From the NCBI RefSeq assembly GCF_007830355.1, contig NZ_VLKO01000010.1, positions 62,001 to 126,000 of the forward strand: a stretch of DNA of 64,000 nt, written 5' to 3'. Source of the DNA: Flavobacterium tiangeerense. GTDB lineage: Bacteria > Bacteroidota > Bacteroidia > Flavobacteriales > Flavobacteriaceae. Shown here one piece after another: positions 35,417 through 43,441 of the stretch (positions are counted from its first letter, which is position 1; each line of letters begins with the position of its first letter). A program made the translations under genes and the position numbers. The notes beneath the pieces are model-generated. The model was not told the origin of the DNA and did no database searches. It saw nothing but the letters and a program-made list of their open reading frames with translations.

Positions 35417-37810
35417 ATGAAAAAAGATTTTTCTTCAATTTACATGAGTGTTTTTATTCTTGTTGTATTAGCGGCACTATACTACACAATGATGCCGCAA
35501 TTTACTTCAAACAAGGACACATCACTAGTTGATTTTTCTGCAACACGGGCTTTTGAACAAGTAAAAGCTATCGCTCAAAAACCGCATTATGTAGGATCTA
35601 AAAACCATGAAATAGTTGCCAATTATTTGCAACAAGAGCTTGAAAGTTTGGGTCTAGAAACCACCATTCAAGAAGGTTATACACTAAGTGATTGGGGAAA
35701 TCTTGTATATTCTAAAAATGTTTTAGCACGAATAAAAGGCTCTTCAAACTCAAAAGCGCTTTTGCTGCTTTCTCATTATGATAGTGCACCACATTCTTAC
35801 TCACCAGGCGCTAGTGATGCTGGCTCTGGTGTAGCAACTATTATTGAAGGAATAAGAGCTTTTTTGTATACCAAAACACCTCATAAAAATGACATCATCA
35901 TCATGTTTTCTGATGGTGAAGAATTAGGGCTAAACGGTGCAGCACTTTTTGTAAACCAACACAAATGGGCCAAAGATATAGGAGTCGTTCTAAACTTTGA
36001 AGCTCGAGGGACATCAGGACCAAGTTATATGCTCATGGAAACCAATGCTGGCAATGGTTCATTAGTAAAAGAATTTGCCGAGGCCAAAACCACATTTCCA
36101 GTATCAAACTCTTTGATGTACAGCATTTATAAAATGTTACCTAACGATACTGATTTGACTGTGTTTAGAGAACAAGGAAACATACAAGGGTACAATTTTG
36201 CTTTTATAGACGATCATTACAATTACCACACCGCTCAAGATGACACTGCCCATCTTGATATAAACACGCTTGCCCACCAAGGTACGTATTTGATGCCTTT
36301 GCTAAAACATTTTTCCAATACAAATTTAAACAAACAAGCATCTCAAGAGGATTTTGTTTATTTTAGTTTGCCTCACACCTTTGTGTACTACCCATTTAGC
36401 TGGACTATTCCAGTGGTCATAGGTTGCTTTGTGATGCTGGTATTTTTTATATTTATAGGAAGAGCTAAACATCTATTAACATTTCAAGATATTGGAAAAG
36501 GATTTATTCCTCTTTTTGGATCGCTAGTTACAGCAGGAATTGTGACCTTTTTAGGTTGGAAACTTCTACTCGTACTCTATCCTCAATACAACGATTTGCT
36601 TAACGGGTTTACCTATAACGGTCATGAATATATAGCAGCTTTTGTATTCTTATCACTTGCAATAACGATGGCGTTTTACGGTCATTTTTCAAATAAAAAG
36701 AGAACCATGAGTCATTATGTAGCACCACTAACATTGTGGATACTTATCAATGGTTTATTAGCGATATATTTACCTGGGGCTGGGTTTTTAATTATTCCTG
36801 TATGTTTTGGATTGTTAGTTTTTGGACTATTTGTAATTACTCAAAAATCAAGTAAAACAGTCAATTTAATACTTAGTATTCCTGCATTATTAATTATAAC
36901 TCCATTTATTCAAATGTTTCCTGTGGGACTAGGATTAAAGGTTCTTTTTGGTAGTTCAATATTAACGGTTTTAACGGTGGGAATTCTCTATTTTGTTTTT
37001 GGGGCATACGCCAAAAAAAGAATTTGGACTATATGCTTTTTATTTATATCTATCGGTTTTTTTGCAAAAGCACATTATGATTCTGGTTATGAATTTGGAA
37101 AAGCAAAATCAAATAGCCTACTTTATGTATATGATTCTGATAAAAAAACAGCAAAATGGGCTACTTATGATAGTAATCTTGACACTTGGACCAAAACGTA
37201 TTTGGGCAATAATCCAGAAAAAGCCTCAACGCTCAACGAGCTTCCCTTATTTAGCAAATACAACTCTGGTTTCACCTTTACTACCGCTGCACCCGTAAAA
37301 AACATTGCTCCGCCTACTGTTACTTTTATTTATGATAGAACTATTGGATCAAGAAGGTATTTAAAAATTCAGATTGCTCCAAATAGAAATGTAAACAGGT
37401 ACGATGTGTTTGCCAATGAAGGTATGAAAATCAACAATTTTATAGCTAATGGAACAACAGCTGTCGATAACAAAAAAGGAGCATACGAACGAAAAGGTAA
37501 AAAAATTGTTAGCTATTATGTAGTAAACAATGCTCCGCTAGTACTGCAATTTGACATAGAATCTGGAAATAAATTTGATATGGAATTGCTAGAAAGCTCT
37601 TTTGATTTAACCACAAACCCAGTATTTGAACTAGCAAAAAGAGAGAACTGGATGATGCCTACACCTTTTGTATTGAATGATGCAGTTGTCATTAGACAAA
37701 AAATAAAACCTAGTCCTGTTGTTGTAGTTCCGCCGGTGAAACTCAAAACACCTATTGGCTACAGCCGATACAAAAAACAATCCTTACAAGACAGCTTGAC
37801 AATAAAGTAA
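35417..37810 (+). CDS. Membrane-bound M28 family metallopeptidase
   Basis: A 797-residue protein. After an N-terminal membrane anchor (about 11-29) comes an M28 aminopeptidase domain (about 40-310) with zinc ligands and catalytic residues in sequence: LLLLSHYDS (His120), SPGASDAGSG (Asp134), MFSDGEELG (Glu168, Glu169), and HYNYHTAQDD late in the domain. About seven membrane segments follow (about 325-560), then a periplasmic C-terminal domain ending in a proline-rich tail. The layout resembles Fxna/ER metallopeptidase-like M28 proteins. It probably digests peptides at the envelope. Confidence 0.9.
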   Translation: MKKDFSSIYMSVFILVVLAALYYTMMPQFTSNKDTSLVDFSATRAFEQVKAIAQKPHYVGSKNHEIVANYLQQELESLGLETTIQEGYTLSDWGNLVYSKNVLARIKGSSNSKALLLLSHYDSAPHSYSPGASDAGSGVATIIEGIRAFLYTKTPHKNDIIIMFSDGEELGLNGAALFVNQHKWAKDIGVVLNFEARGTSGPSYMLMETNAGNGSLVKEFAEAKTTFPVSNSLMYSIYKMLPNDTDLTVFREQGNIQGYNFAFIDDHYNYHTAQDDTAHLDINTLAHQGTYLMPLLKHFSNTNLNKQASQEDFVYFSLPHTFVYYPFSWTIPVVIGCFVMLVFFIFIGRAKHLLTFQDIGKGFIPLFGSLVTAGIVTFLGWKLLLVLYPQYNDLLNGFTYNGHEYIAAFVFLSLAITMAFYGHFSNKKRTMSHYVAPLTLWILINGLLAIYLPGAGFLIIPVCFGLLVFGLFVITQKSSKTVNLILSIPALLIITPFIQMFPVGLGLKVLFGSSILTVLTVGILYFVFGAYAKKRIWTICFLFISIGFFAKAHYDSGYEFGKAKSNSLLYVYDSDKKTAKWATYDSNLDTWTKTYLGNNPEKASTLNELPLFSKYNSGFTFTTAAPVKNIAPPTVTFIYDRTIGSRRYLKIQIAPNRNVNRYDVFANEGMKINNFIANGTTAVDNKKGAYERKGKKIVSYYVVNNAPLVLQFDIESGNKFDMELLESSFDLTTNPVFELAKRENWMMPTPFVLNDAVVIRQKIKPSPVVVVPPVKLKTPIGYSRYKKQSLQDSLTIK

Positions 37811-37820
37811 GCACAAAATC

Positions 37821-38624
37821 ATGACAAAAATTAGCATTTTAGGTTGCGGATGGCTCGGTTTACCTTTGGCGAAAGCCTTATTGAAAAAAAACTATGAGAT
37901 AAATGGATCAACAACATCTGCAGAGAAATTACAAATTCTGGCAGATGCTGGAATAAATCCTTTTTTAATATCGCTCCATGAGGATGCTATATCTGGTGAC
38001 ATTACTGGTTTACTGCAAGATTGTTCTACTTTAATACTAGATATTCCTCCTAAGCTTAGAGGAGCCGGAACTGAAAATTTTGTTTCCAAAATTAGAAATC
38101 TAATTCCTTATATTGAAAAAGCTGGTGTAGAAAACGTTCTTTTTATTAGTTCTACCTCGGTTTACGGGGACCAAAACACACTGGTTACTGAAGAAACTAT
38201 TCCTATGCCAGATATCGAAAGTGGCAAGCAATTGCTGGCAACCGAACAACTTTTACAAAGCTATATTGATTTTAAAACTACAATAATTCGTTTTGGAGGC
38301 CTCATTGGTGCCGATCGTCATCCCATAAAATTCCTAGCGGGTAGAGAAAATTTAGAAAACCCAGATGCTCCCATAAACTTAATTCATCAAGAGGATTGCA
38401 TAGGGATTATCAACGCTATTTTGTCACAACAGGTTTGGGGCGAAACCTTTAATGCAGTTACACCATATCATCCTAACAGAAAGGACTATTACACTCAAAA
38501 AGCAGTCGACTATAATTTGGCTTTGCCAAAATTTGATCAACAAGGTCTAATTTCTGGAAAAACTATTTCAAGTTCTAAAATCGAATCGGTTTTAAAGTAT
38601 ACTTTTGCACAACCAAATTTATAA
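37821..38624 (+). CDS. NAD(P)-dependent epimerase/SDR family protein (YeeZ-like)
   Basis: A 267-residue extended SDR. The N-terminal ISILGCGWLGLPLAKALL is the GxGxxG nucleotide fold with the GWLG variant typical of YeeZ-like proteins. VLFISSTSVYGD and TTIIRFGGLIGADRHP are SDR epimerase landmarks, although the usual YxxxK is not obvious. It starts 10 bp after the peptidase gene. The substrate is unknown. Confidence 0.85.
   Translation: MTKISILGCGWLGLPLAKALLKKNYEINGSTTSAEKLQILADAGINPFLISLHEDAISGDITGLLQDCSTLILDIPPKLRGAGTENFVSKIRNLIPYIEKAGVENVLFISSTSVYGDQNTLVTEETIPMPDIESGKQLLATEQLLQSYIDFKTTIIRFGGLIGADRHPIKFLAGRENLENPDAPINLIHQEDCIGIINAILSQQVWGETFNAVTPYHPNRKDYYTQKAVDYNLALPKFDQQGLISGKTISSSKIESVLKYTFAQPNL
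38600..38607 (+). promoter_or_regulatory. Candidate internal promoter for the EamA gene
   Basis: TACTTTTG, exact TAnnTTTG, inside the 3' end of the SDR gene, 18 bp before the GTG start of the EamA gene. Confidence 0.35.
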
Positions 38625-38625
38625 T

Positions 38626-39555
38626 GTGAAAACTAAAATTAAAAACGCTTTTTCGTCACGAGTAAACGCTATTGGATTGCCCATTTTGGCCTTATGTTGG
38701 ATCAGTTTTTTTTGGGGAACCACCTGGATCGCCTCAAAAGAAGGTGTAAAACACATGCCCGCCCTGCAACTAGTAGCCATTAGGCAGTTTTTGGGAGGGT
38801 TCCTTTATATTTCTTATTTCTTGTTCAAAAAAACGCCTTGGCCAAAAGGCAAACAATGGAAAACCATCATAATACTAAGCTTTCTAAACTTTGTTTTGAG
38901 CAACGCATTAAGTACGTGGGGCGTGAAGTACATCAGCAGTGGTCTTGGTGCTATTATTGGGGCGTGTGTGCCATTGTGGATTGTAATTATTTCTTTCTTT
39001 CAAGGAGAGCGCTTGTCTAAGTTCTCTATTCTAGGTTTAATAATTAGTTTTAGTGGTGTTTGTATTATTTTTTATGATCATTTAAGTGATTTTTTGATTC
39101 CAGATTTTAAATTTGGTATCATAATCTCCATCATTTCCACTTTGACATGGGCTTTTGGAACCTTATATACGAAACAGAAAGCAGCTAGTTTCAATCCGTA
39201 CTTTAGTTTAGGAATCCAAATGTTATTGTCTAGTATTTTAGTGTTTGCTTATACGGGTGCAGCAGGAATATCGGTTCCACTACATGAGATACCGGCTATT
39301 TCATGGTGGTCTATTGCGTATTTGGTTATTTTTGGATCGGTACTTACTTTTATTGCCTTTATTTATGCGCTGCAACATTTACCGGCATCTATCAGTAGTG
39401 TTTACTCGTACATTAACCCAATTATTGCCGTATTGCTTGGCGCTATAATCTTTGGGGAAACCCTAAATGCCGCCATTGCCATAGGTGGTAGCGTAACTTT
39501 ATTTGGGTTGTATTTAGTAAATTACGCCTTGCGAAAAGCACGCGCAAAAGAATAA
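38626..39555 (+). CDS. EamA/DMT family metabolite exporter
   Basis: A 309-residue inner-membrane protein with ten predicted membrane segments in two EamA repeats (WISFFWGTTWIASKEGVKH; SVYSYINPIIAVLLGAIIFG). I start it at GTG 38626, directly after the SDR stop (TAATGTG); an upstream TTG at 38605 lies inside the previous gene and is less likely. DMT members export amino acids, nucleobases or similar metabolites; the cargo is not known. Confidence 0.85.
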   Translation: MKTKIKNAFSSRVNAIGLPILALCWISFFWGTTWIASKEGVKHMPALQLVAIRQFLGGFLYISYFLFKKTPWPKGKQWKTIIILSFLNFVLSNALSTWGVKYISSGLGAIIGACVPLWIVIISFFQGERLSKFSILGLIISFSGVCIIFYDHLSDFLIPDFKFGIIISIISTLTWAFGTLYTKQKAASFNPYFSLGIQMLLSSILVFAYTGAAGISVPLHEIPAISWWSIAYLVIFGSVLTFIAFIYALQHLPASISSVYSYINPIIAVLLGAIIFGETLNAAIAIGGSVTLFGLYLVNYALRKARAKE

Positions 39556-39592
39556 AACCCCCAATAATTTACAACACTTATTCTTGATTTTA

Positions 39593-39705
39593 GGAGCAGG
39601 CATGCATCTTATCCAGTCGTTTTGTCCTGCTGTACGCTACAATCTGCTTTGCCATCCCGAAGTTTCGGGACTAGCACAGCAGGATTTCCACTCCCATCAG
39701 GGCTA
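39593..39705 (+). repeat. Structured intergenic repeat, copy C1
   Basis: Begins GGAGCAGGCATGCATC, contains CGCTACAATCTGCT and AGCAGGATTTCCACT, and ends ATCAGGGCTA, the family ends. The central stem uses CTGCT/AGCAG and TCCCGAA/TTCGGGA. It forms an inverted pair with copy C2, 182 bp away. The pair occupies most of the 543-bp gap between EamA and the M13 peptidase gene, which contains no credible gene. Confidence 0.78.
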
Positions 39706-39808
39706 TAAAGATCCTATCGGTTTTCATTACTTAACTAAATCCAAGTACCTTACAATCACACGATACAATATCCGACGAAGGCCATGCTTAGGTACGAAAG
39801 CTAAGACA

Positions 39809-39835
39809 CCTAACAGGTTTCTAAAACCTGTTAGG
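39809..39835. repeat. CCTAACAGG palindrome between copies C1 and C2
   Basis: CCTAACAGGTTT (39809-39820) pairs with AAACCTGTTAGG (39824-39835), a 12-bp perfect stem with a 3-nt loop. This type of palindrome recurs in Bacteroidota intergenic DNA as I recall. No T tract follows. Confidence 0.6.
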
Positions 39836-39887
39836 TCTGTACAAATCCCATTTGCTGATTTTGTAATGAAAATAAAACGAACTATCG

Positions 39888-39985
39888 TAGCCCCGATGGA
39901 AGCGGCATCTTTGCTGGGGAAGTCCCGAAACTTCGGGATTGCACAGCAAAATATAGCGTACAGCGGGACGAGTAGTGTATGGAGC
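39888..39985 (-). repeat. Structured intergenic repeat, copy C2
   Basis: On the plus strand it starts TAGCCCCGATGGAAGCGGCA and ends with TATGGAGC, so the core lies on the minus strand, opposite to C1. An imperfect CCCG/CGGG outer pair and the TCCCGAA/TTCGGGA inner palindrome are present. The GGAGC at this right end is in plus orientation, so this end may have been rearranged. Confidence 0.65.
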
Positions 39986-40044
39986 AAAAAAGTACTGCTC
40001 CTAAAAACAAGAGCCTTCCACTACTTAAAATTTGACTTTTAGGC

Positions 40045-40079
40045 ATAAAAAAACCCATTCGCCTTAACGAATGGGTTTT
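40045..40079 (-). terminator. Terminator after the M13 peptidase gene
   Basis: AAACCCATTCG (40051-40061) pairs with CGAATGGGTTT (40068-40078). On the minus strand it is followed by a T tract. Confidence 0.85.
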
Positions 40080-40098
40080 GCATTTATTAGATACTAAA

Positions 40099-42162
40099 TT
40101 ACCAGATTCTTACACGTTTTTCAGGTGCAATGAACATACCATCATTTTCTTTGATATCAAAAGCTTGATAAAAAGTATCGATGTTTTGCAAAGGCACATA
40201 CGCACGGTACATTCCTGGAGAGTGCGGATCTGTTTTTACTTGGTTTTTCAAGGCCTCATCACGCATTTTTGAACGCCAGATAGTTGACCAAGAAATAAAG
40301 AAACGTTGTTCAGGAGTGTATCCATCAATCAAACCTGGATTTCCGTTTTCTTTCAAGTACAATTGTAAACCGTCATAAGCTGCATTTACACCACCTAAAT
40401 CACCAATATTTTCACCTAATGTAAATTTACCATCTACAAAAGTTCCTGGAATTGGCTCCAATGCGCTGTATTGTGCCGCTAAAGCTCCTGTTAAAGCTGA
40501 GAATTGTTTTAAATCATCTGCTGTCCACCAGTCAACTAAGTTTCCGTCAGCGTTGTAACGCGATCCTGAATCGTCAAAACCGTGTGAAATTTCGTGACCA
40601 ATAACGCCACCAATTCCGCCATAATTTACAGCTTCATCAGCTTGGTAGTTGTAAAAAGGTGGTTGCAAGATAGCTGCTGGGAACACAATCTCATTGTTTG
40701 AAGGGTTGTAATAGGCATTTACGGTTTGTGGTGACATGCCCCAACGTTCTTTATCAACTGGTTTGTTCAACTCAGCAATGTTTTCTTCAAAACGCCATTT
40801 GGCCATGCTTAAGGCATTTGAAAAAAAGCTTCCTCCTTCTTCTGGACTCTTGATAGTCAAAGCAGAATAGTCTTTCCATTTGTCAGGATATCCAATTTTG
40901 ATTCTGGATTTGTTCAATTTAGCCAAGGCACTTACCTTAGTTTCAGCTGACATCCATGACAAGTTGTTGATTCTATTTTCGAAAGCACGGAAAATGTTTT
41001 TGATCATTTTTTCTGCTTTGGCTTTAGCCTCAGCAGGGAATTTTTTCTCTACGTATAATTTTCCTAAAGCTTCACCTACAGCACCATTGATAGTTTGCAA
41101 TGCTCTTTCGTCACGTGGTCTTTGGCTTACCGCACCTGTTAAGGTTTTCCCGTAAAACTCAAAGTTGGCGTTTTCAATATCGGTAGACAATTGGCTTGAT
41201 GCTCTGTTCAATAAACTCCAACGCATGTAAGCTTTCCACTCGTCAACTTTGTTTTCTTTCAACATCGTTTCAAGTGCCACCATGTATTTAGGTTGTGATA
41301 CAATTACGGTATCCACTTTAGCCAAACCAATTTTAGTAAAATAATTATTCCAGTTGATTGATGGCGTTAATTTACTCAACTCAGACAAAGTCATTGGATT
41401 GTATGACTTACGACGGTCTCTGCGCTCTACTCTATCTAATCTTGGTTTAGACATGGCAATTTCAAGCGCTAAAATTTTCTCCGCATTTGCCTGTGCTACC
41501 GCTGGCTTATCGCCAAGAAACTGTAACATTTCAGCAACGTGAAGCACGTATTTTGCACGTTTTTCTTTAGAATCAGCATCTTCAGAAACATAATAATCTC
41601 TGTCTGGCAAACCTACTCCGCCTGGACCTACATTAATTACATTTCGGCTACTGTTTTTAGCATCGGTACCAACGCCAGCTCCCATAAAACCAATTCCGCC
41701 AATTGGCTCCATTTCGATCAATAATGCTTCAAGATCTTTAGCATTTTTAACCGCATCAATTTTTTTAAGGAAGGGTTTCAATGGCGCAATACCCATTTTG
41801 TTACGACCAACTGTATCTAAAATAGACTTGTACAAATTAATCGCTTTACCTTGATCGGTATTTGATTTGTAAGTTGGGTTTGTTGCTGCTTCTTTTAAAA
41901 TAGCTAGCGCATCCGCATCTGTTCTTTGACGTAGTTCATCAAAACTTCCCCAACGGGTTCTATCCGCAGGAATGGCAGTGTTGTCTAACCAAGTTCCATT
42001 CACATAACGAAAGAAATCGTTACTTGGCTTTACCTTTTTATCCATGTAATTCACATTAATCCCTGGTTCTTTAACCGTAGGATTACTTTGGGCTTGACCC
42101 ACTGCAAAAGCCATCATTGCAGGAATCACAAAAAGCAATTGCTTATTGTTGGTTTTTTTCAT
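40099..42162 (-). CDS. M13 (neprilysin) family secreted metallopeptidase
   Basis: A 687-residue zinc endopeptidase started at ATG 42162 (the frame extends to 42228 without a signal). The signal peptide is MKKTNNKQLLFVIPAMMAFA followed by VGQAQ. Peptidase M13 features: INVGPGGVGLPDRDYY, NAYYNPSNNEIVFPAAILQPP, the catalytic GGIGGVIGHEISHGFDDSG (HEISH), and the downstream Glu in LGENIGDLGG. The C-terminus ends in CxxW-like KRVRIW, as the family does. Expected to be periplasmic or secreted and to act on peptides. Confidence 0.95.
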   Translation of the reverse strand: MKKTNNKQLLFVIPAMMAFAVGQAQSNPTVKEPGINVNYMDKKVKPSNDFFRYVNGTWLDNTAIPADRTRWGSFDELRQRTDADALAILKEAATNPTYKSNTDQGKAINLYKSILDTVGRNKMGIAPLKPFLKKIDAVKNAKDLEALLIEMEPIGGIGFMGAGVGTDAKNSSRNVINVGPGGVGLPDRDYYVSEDADSKEKRAKYVLHVAEMLQFLGDKPAVAQANAEKILALEIAMSKPRLDRVERRDRRKSYNPMTLSELSKLTPSINWNNYFTKIGLAKVDTVIVSQPKYMVALETMLKENKVDEWKAYMRWSLLNRASSQLSTDIENANFEFYGKTLTGAVSQRPRDERALQTINGAVGEALGKLYVEKKFPAEAKAKAEKMIKNIFRAFENRINNLSWMSAETKVSALAKLNKSRIKIGYPDKWKDYSALTIKSPEEGGSFFSNALSMAKWRFEENIAELNKPVDKERWGMSPQTVNAYYNPSNNEIVFPAAILQPPFYNYQADEAVNYGGIGGVIGHEISHGFDDSGSRYNADGNLVDWWTADDLKQFSALTGALAAQYSALEPIPGTFVDGKFTLGENIGDLGGVNAAYDGLQLYLKENGNPGLIDGYTPEQRFFISWSTIWRSKMRDEALKNQVKTDPHSPGMYRAYVPLQNIDTFYQAFDIKENDGMFIAPEKRVRIW

Positions 42163-42188
42163 TTTATTTAGTTTTTTAGTTAAGTAAA

Positions 42189-42196
42189 CAAAGCTA
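42189..42196 (-). promoter_or_regulatory. Probable M13 peptidase promoter (-7 element)
   Basis: Reads TAGCTTTG on the minus strand, exact consensus, 27 bp before the corrected ATG. This placement supports the shorter start. Confidence 0.45.
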
Positions 42197-42366
42197 TTAA
42201 TAAATATTATGATAATATAAGTTCCCAAAGATTATCACAAAACATTTCTTTTTGACACAAAAATTTGAAAAAGGTTTAAACCCTGCAGCCTTTTTTTTAT
42301 CTAAAAACAAGTTTCCACTAAAAATAAAACTCTGTTAATTACAATACAAAACCATTTACGATTGTG

Positions 42367-42374
42367 TATTTTTG
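42367..42374 (+). promoter_or_regulatory. Probable sco promoter (-7 element)
   Basis: TATTTTTG, exact TAnnTTTG, overlaps the upstream TTG (42372) of the longer frame, so the ATG at 42390 is the likely start. Confidence 0.45.
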
Positions 42375-42389
42375 CACCAAAATAAAACC

Positions 42390-43055
42390 ATGTTAGAAAT
42401 CTTAAAAAAATACCGATTATTTATTGGGGTTTTCATTGTGCTTTCAGCAATCATTTTATCCCTTTTCTACTCGGCATTAAAGCCTGCAAAGTCACTTCCC
42501 ATTTACAATCCAGCTGATGTGAATCCAGAGTTGGTAGATAGCACCGTACAATACAAAAGTAAATACCATACTATAGCTGATTTTTCATTTGTAAACCAAA
42601 ATGGAAAAACCATTACACAAAAAGATTATGAAGGAAAAGTCTATGTAGCTGATTTCTTTTTTACAACTTGTGGCTCCATTTGCCCAAAAATGTCAGTGAA
42701 TCTAGAGGGAATTCAAAAAGCTTTCGCCAACAATCCTAAAGTGAAATTATTATCTCATACCGTTTTCCCAGAGACGGATAGCGTTCCTGTTTTAAAGGCT
42801 TACGCCAAAAAACATAATGTGGACGATGCCAAATGGAATTTAGTTACCGGCGATAAAAAAGAAATCTATGCCATGGCTAGAAAATCCTACTTGGCTGTAA
42901 AACTGGGTAAACCAAGTGAATTATACGACATGGTGCACACTGAAAATTTTGTTTTGGTTGACACCAAAAAAAGAGTTCGGGGCTTTTATGACGGTACTAA
43001 TAAAGAGGATATGAAGCGCTTGATAGAAGACATCCATTTTTTAATCCAAGAATAA
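42390..43055 (+). CDS. SCO1/SenC family copper-binding protein
   Basis: A 221-residue membrane-anchored thioredoxin-fold protein. One N-terminal membrane segment (about 10-29) is followed by a periplasmic domain with the CxxxC copper motif TTCGSICPKM (C94, C98) and the third copper ligand His183 in MVHTENF. SCO proteins deliver Cu to the CuA site of cytochrome c oxidase. No oxidase gene is visible in the window. It precedes the iron genes, suggesting a metal-related neighbourhood. Confidence 0.92.
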   Translation: MLEILKKYRLFIGVFIVLSAIILSLFYSALKPAKSLPIYNPADVNPELVDSTVQYKSKYHTIADFSFVNQNGKTITQKDYEGKVYVADFFFTTCGSICPKMSVNLEGIQKAFANNPKVKLLSHTVFPETDSVPVLKAYAKKHNVDDAKWNLVTGDKKEIYAMARKSYLAVKLGKPSELYDMVHTENFVLVDTKKRVRGFYDGTNKEDMKRLIEDIHFLIQE

Positions 43056-43146
43056 TTTAAAACGGCATTACATTTATATACATAATACATTTAATACAAC
43101 TGTTTTAGGCTAGCTATTGAAGGTTAATAATTGTTACTTCAATAAG

Positions 43147-43199
43147 TTGTGTTTGCTGTAAAATGTGTATTTTTGCAATCTTAATTCAATCTAAATAAG
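43147..43199 (+). promoter_or_regulatory. feoAB promoter and candidate metal-responsive operator
   Basis: TTG (43147-43149), 18 bp, then TATTTTTG (43168-43175). Directly downstream is CTTAATTCAATCTAAATAAG (43180-43199), an imperfect inverted repeat (CTTA...TAAG) in the leader. The same CTTAATT...TCTAAATAAG arrangement occurs before the TonB gene at 45641. Confidence 0.55.
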
Positions 43200-43201
43200 T
43201 T

Positions 43202-43441
43202 TTGCTTACTACCATATATTCCTTAAAAAAAGGCGAAAAAGCCATAATTAAAGACTTTGATATCGATGCCGTTCCATTAAAATTATTGGAAATGGGTTGC
43301 TTACCAGGGAATCAAGTTGCGTTGTTACAAATTGCTCCATTTGGAGATCCTTTGTACTTAGACATCAATGGTTCACATGTAGCCATACGTATAGAAACAG
43401 CCAAAGAAATAGAAGTTGACATTATAAAAACCAACTTATGA
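43202..43441 (+). CDS. feoA: Ferrous iron transport protein A
   Basis: A 79-residue SH3-like FeoA protein starting with TTG (no ATG is available in the leader or early frame). Landmarks: YSLKKGEKAIIKDF, PLKLLEMGCLPGNQV, GDPLYLDINGSHVAIRIETA. FeoA binds FeoB and promotes Fe(II) uptake. It overlaps feoB by 4 bp (ATGA), so the two are co-translated. The leader holds a candidate operator. Confidence 0.92.
   Translation: MLTTIYSLKKGEKAIIKDFDIDAVPLKLLEMGCLPGNQVALLQIAPFGDPLYLDINGSHVAIRIETAKEIEVDIIKTNL

Noticed and set aside
39584..40042. A 152-codon plus-strand frame between EamA and M13 genes
   Set aside because: It runs through both repeat copies and the palindrome, has no recognisable domain, and its composition follows the repeats.
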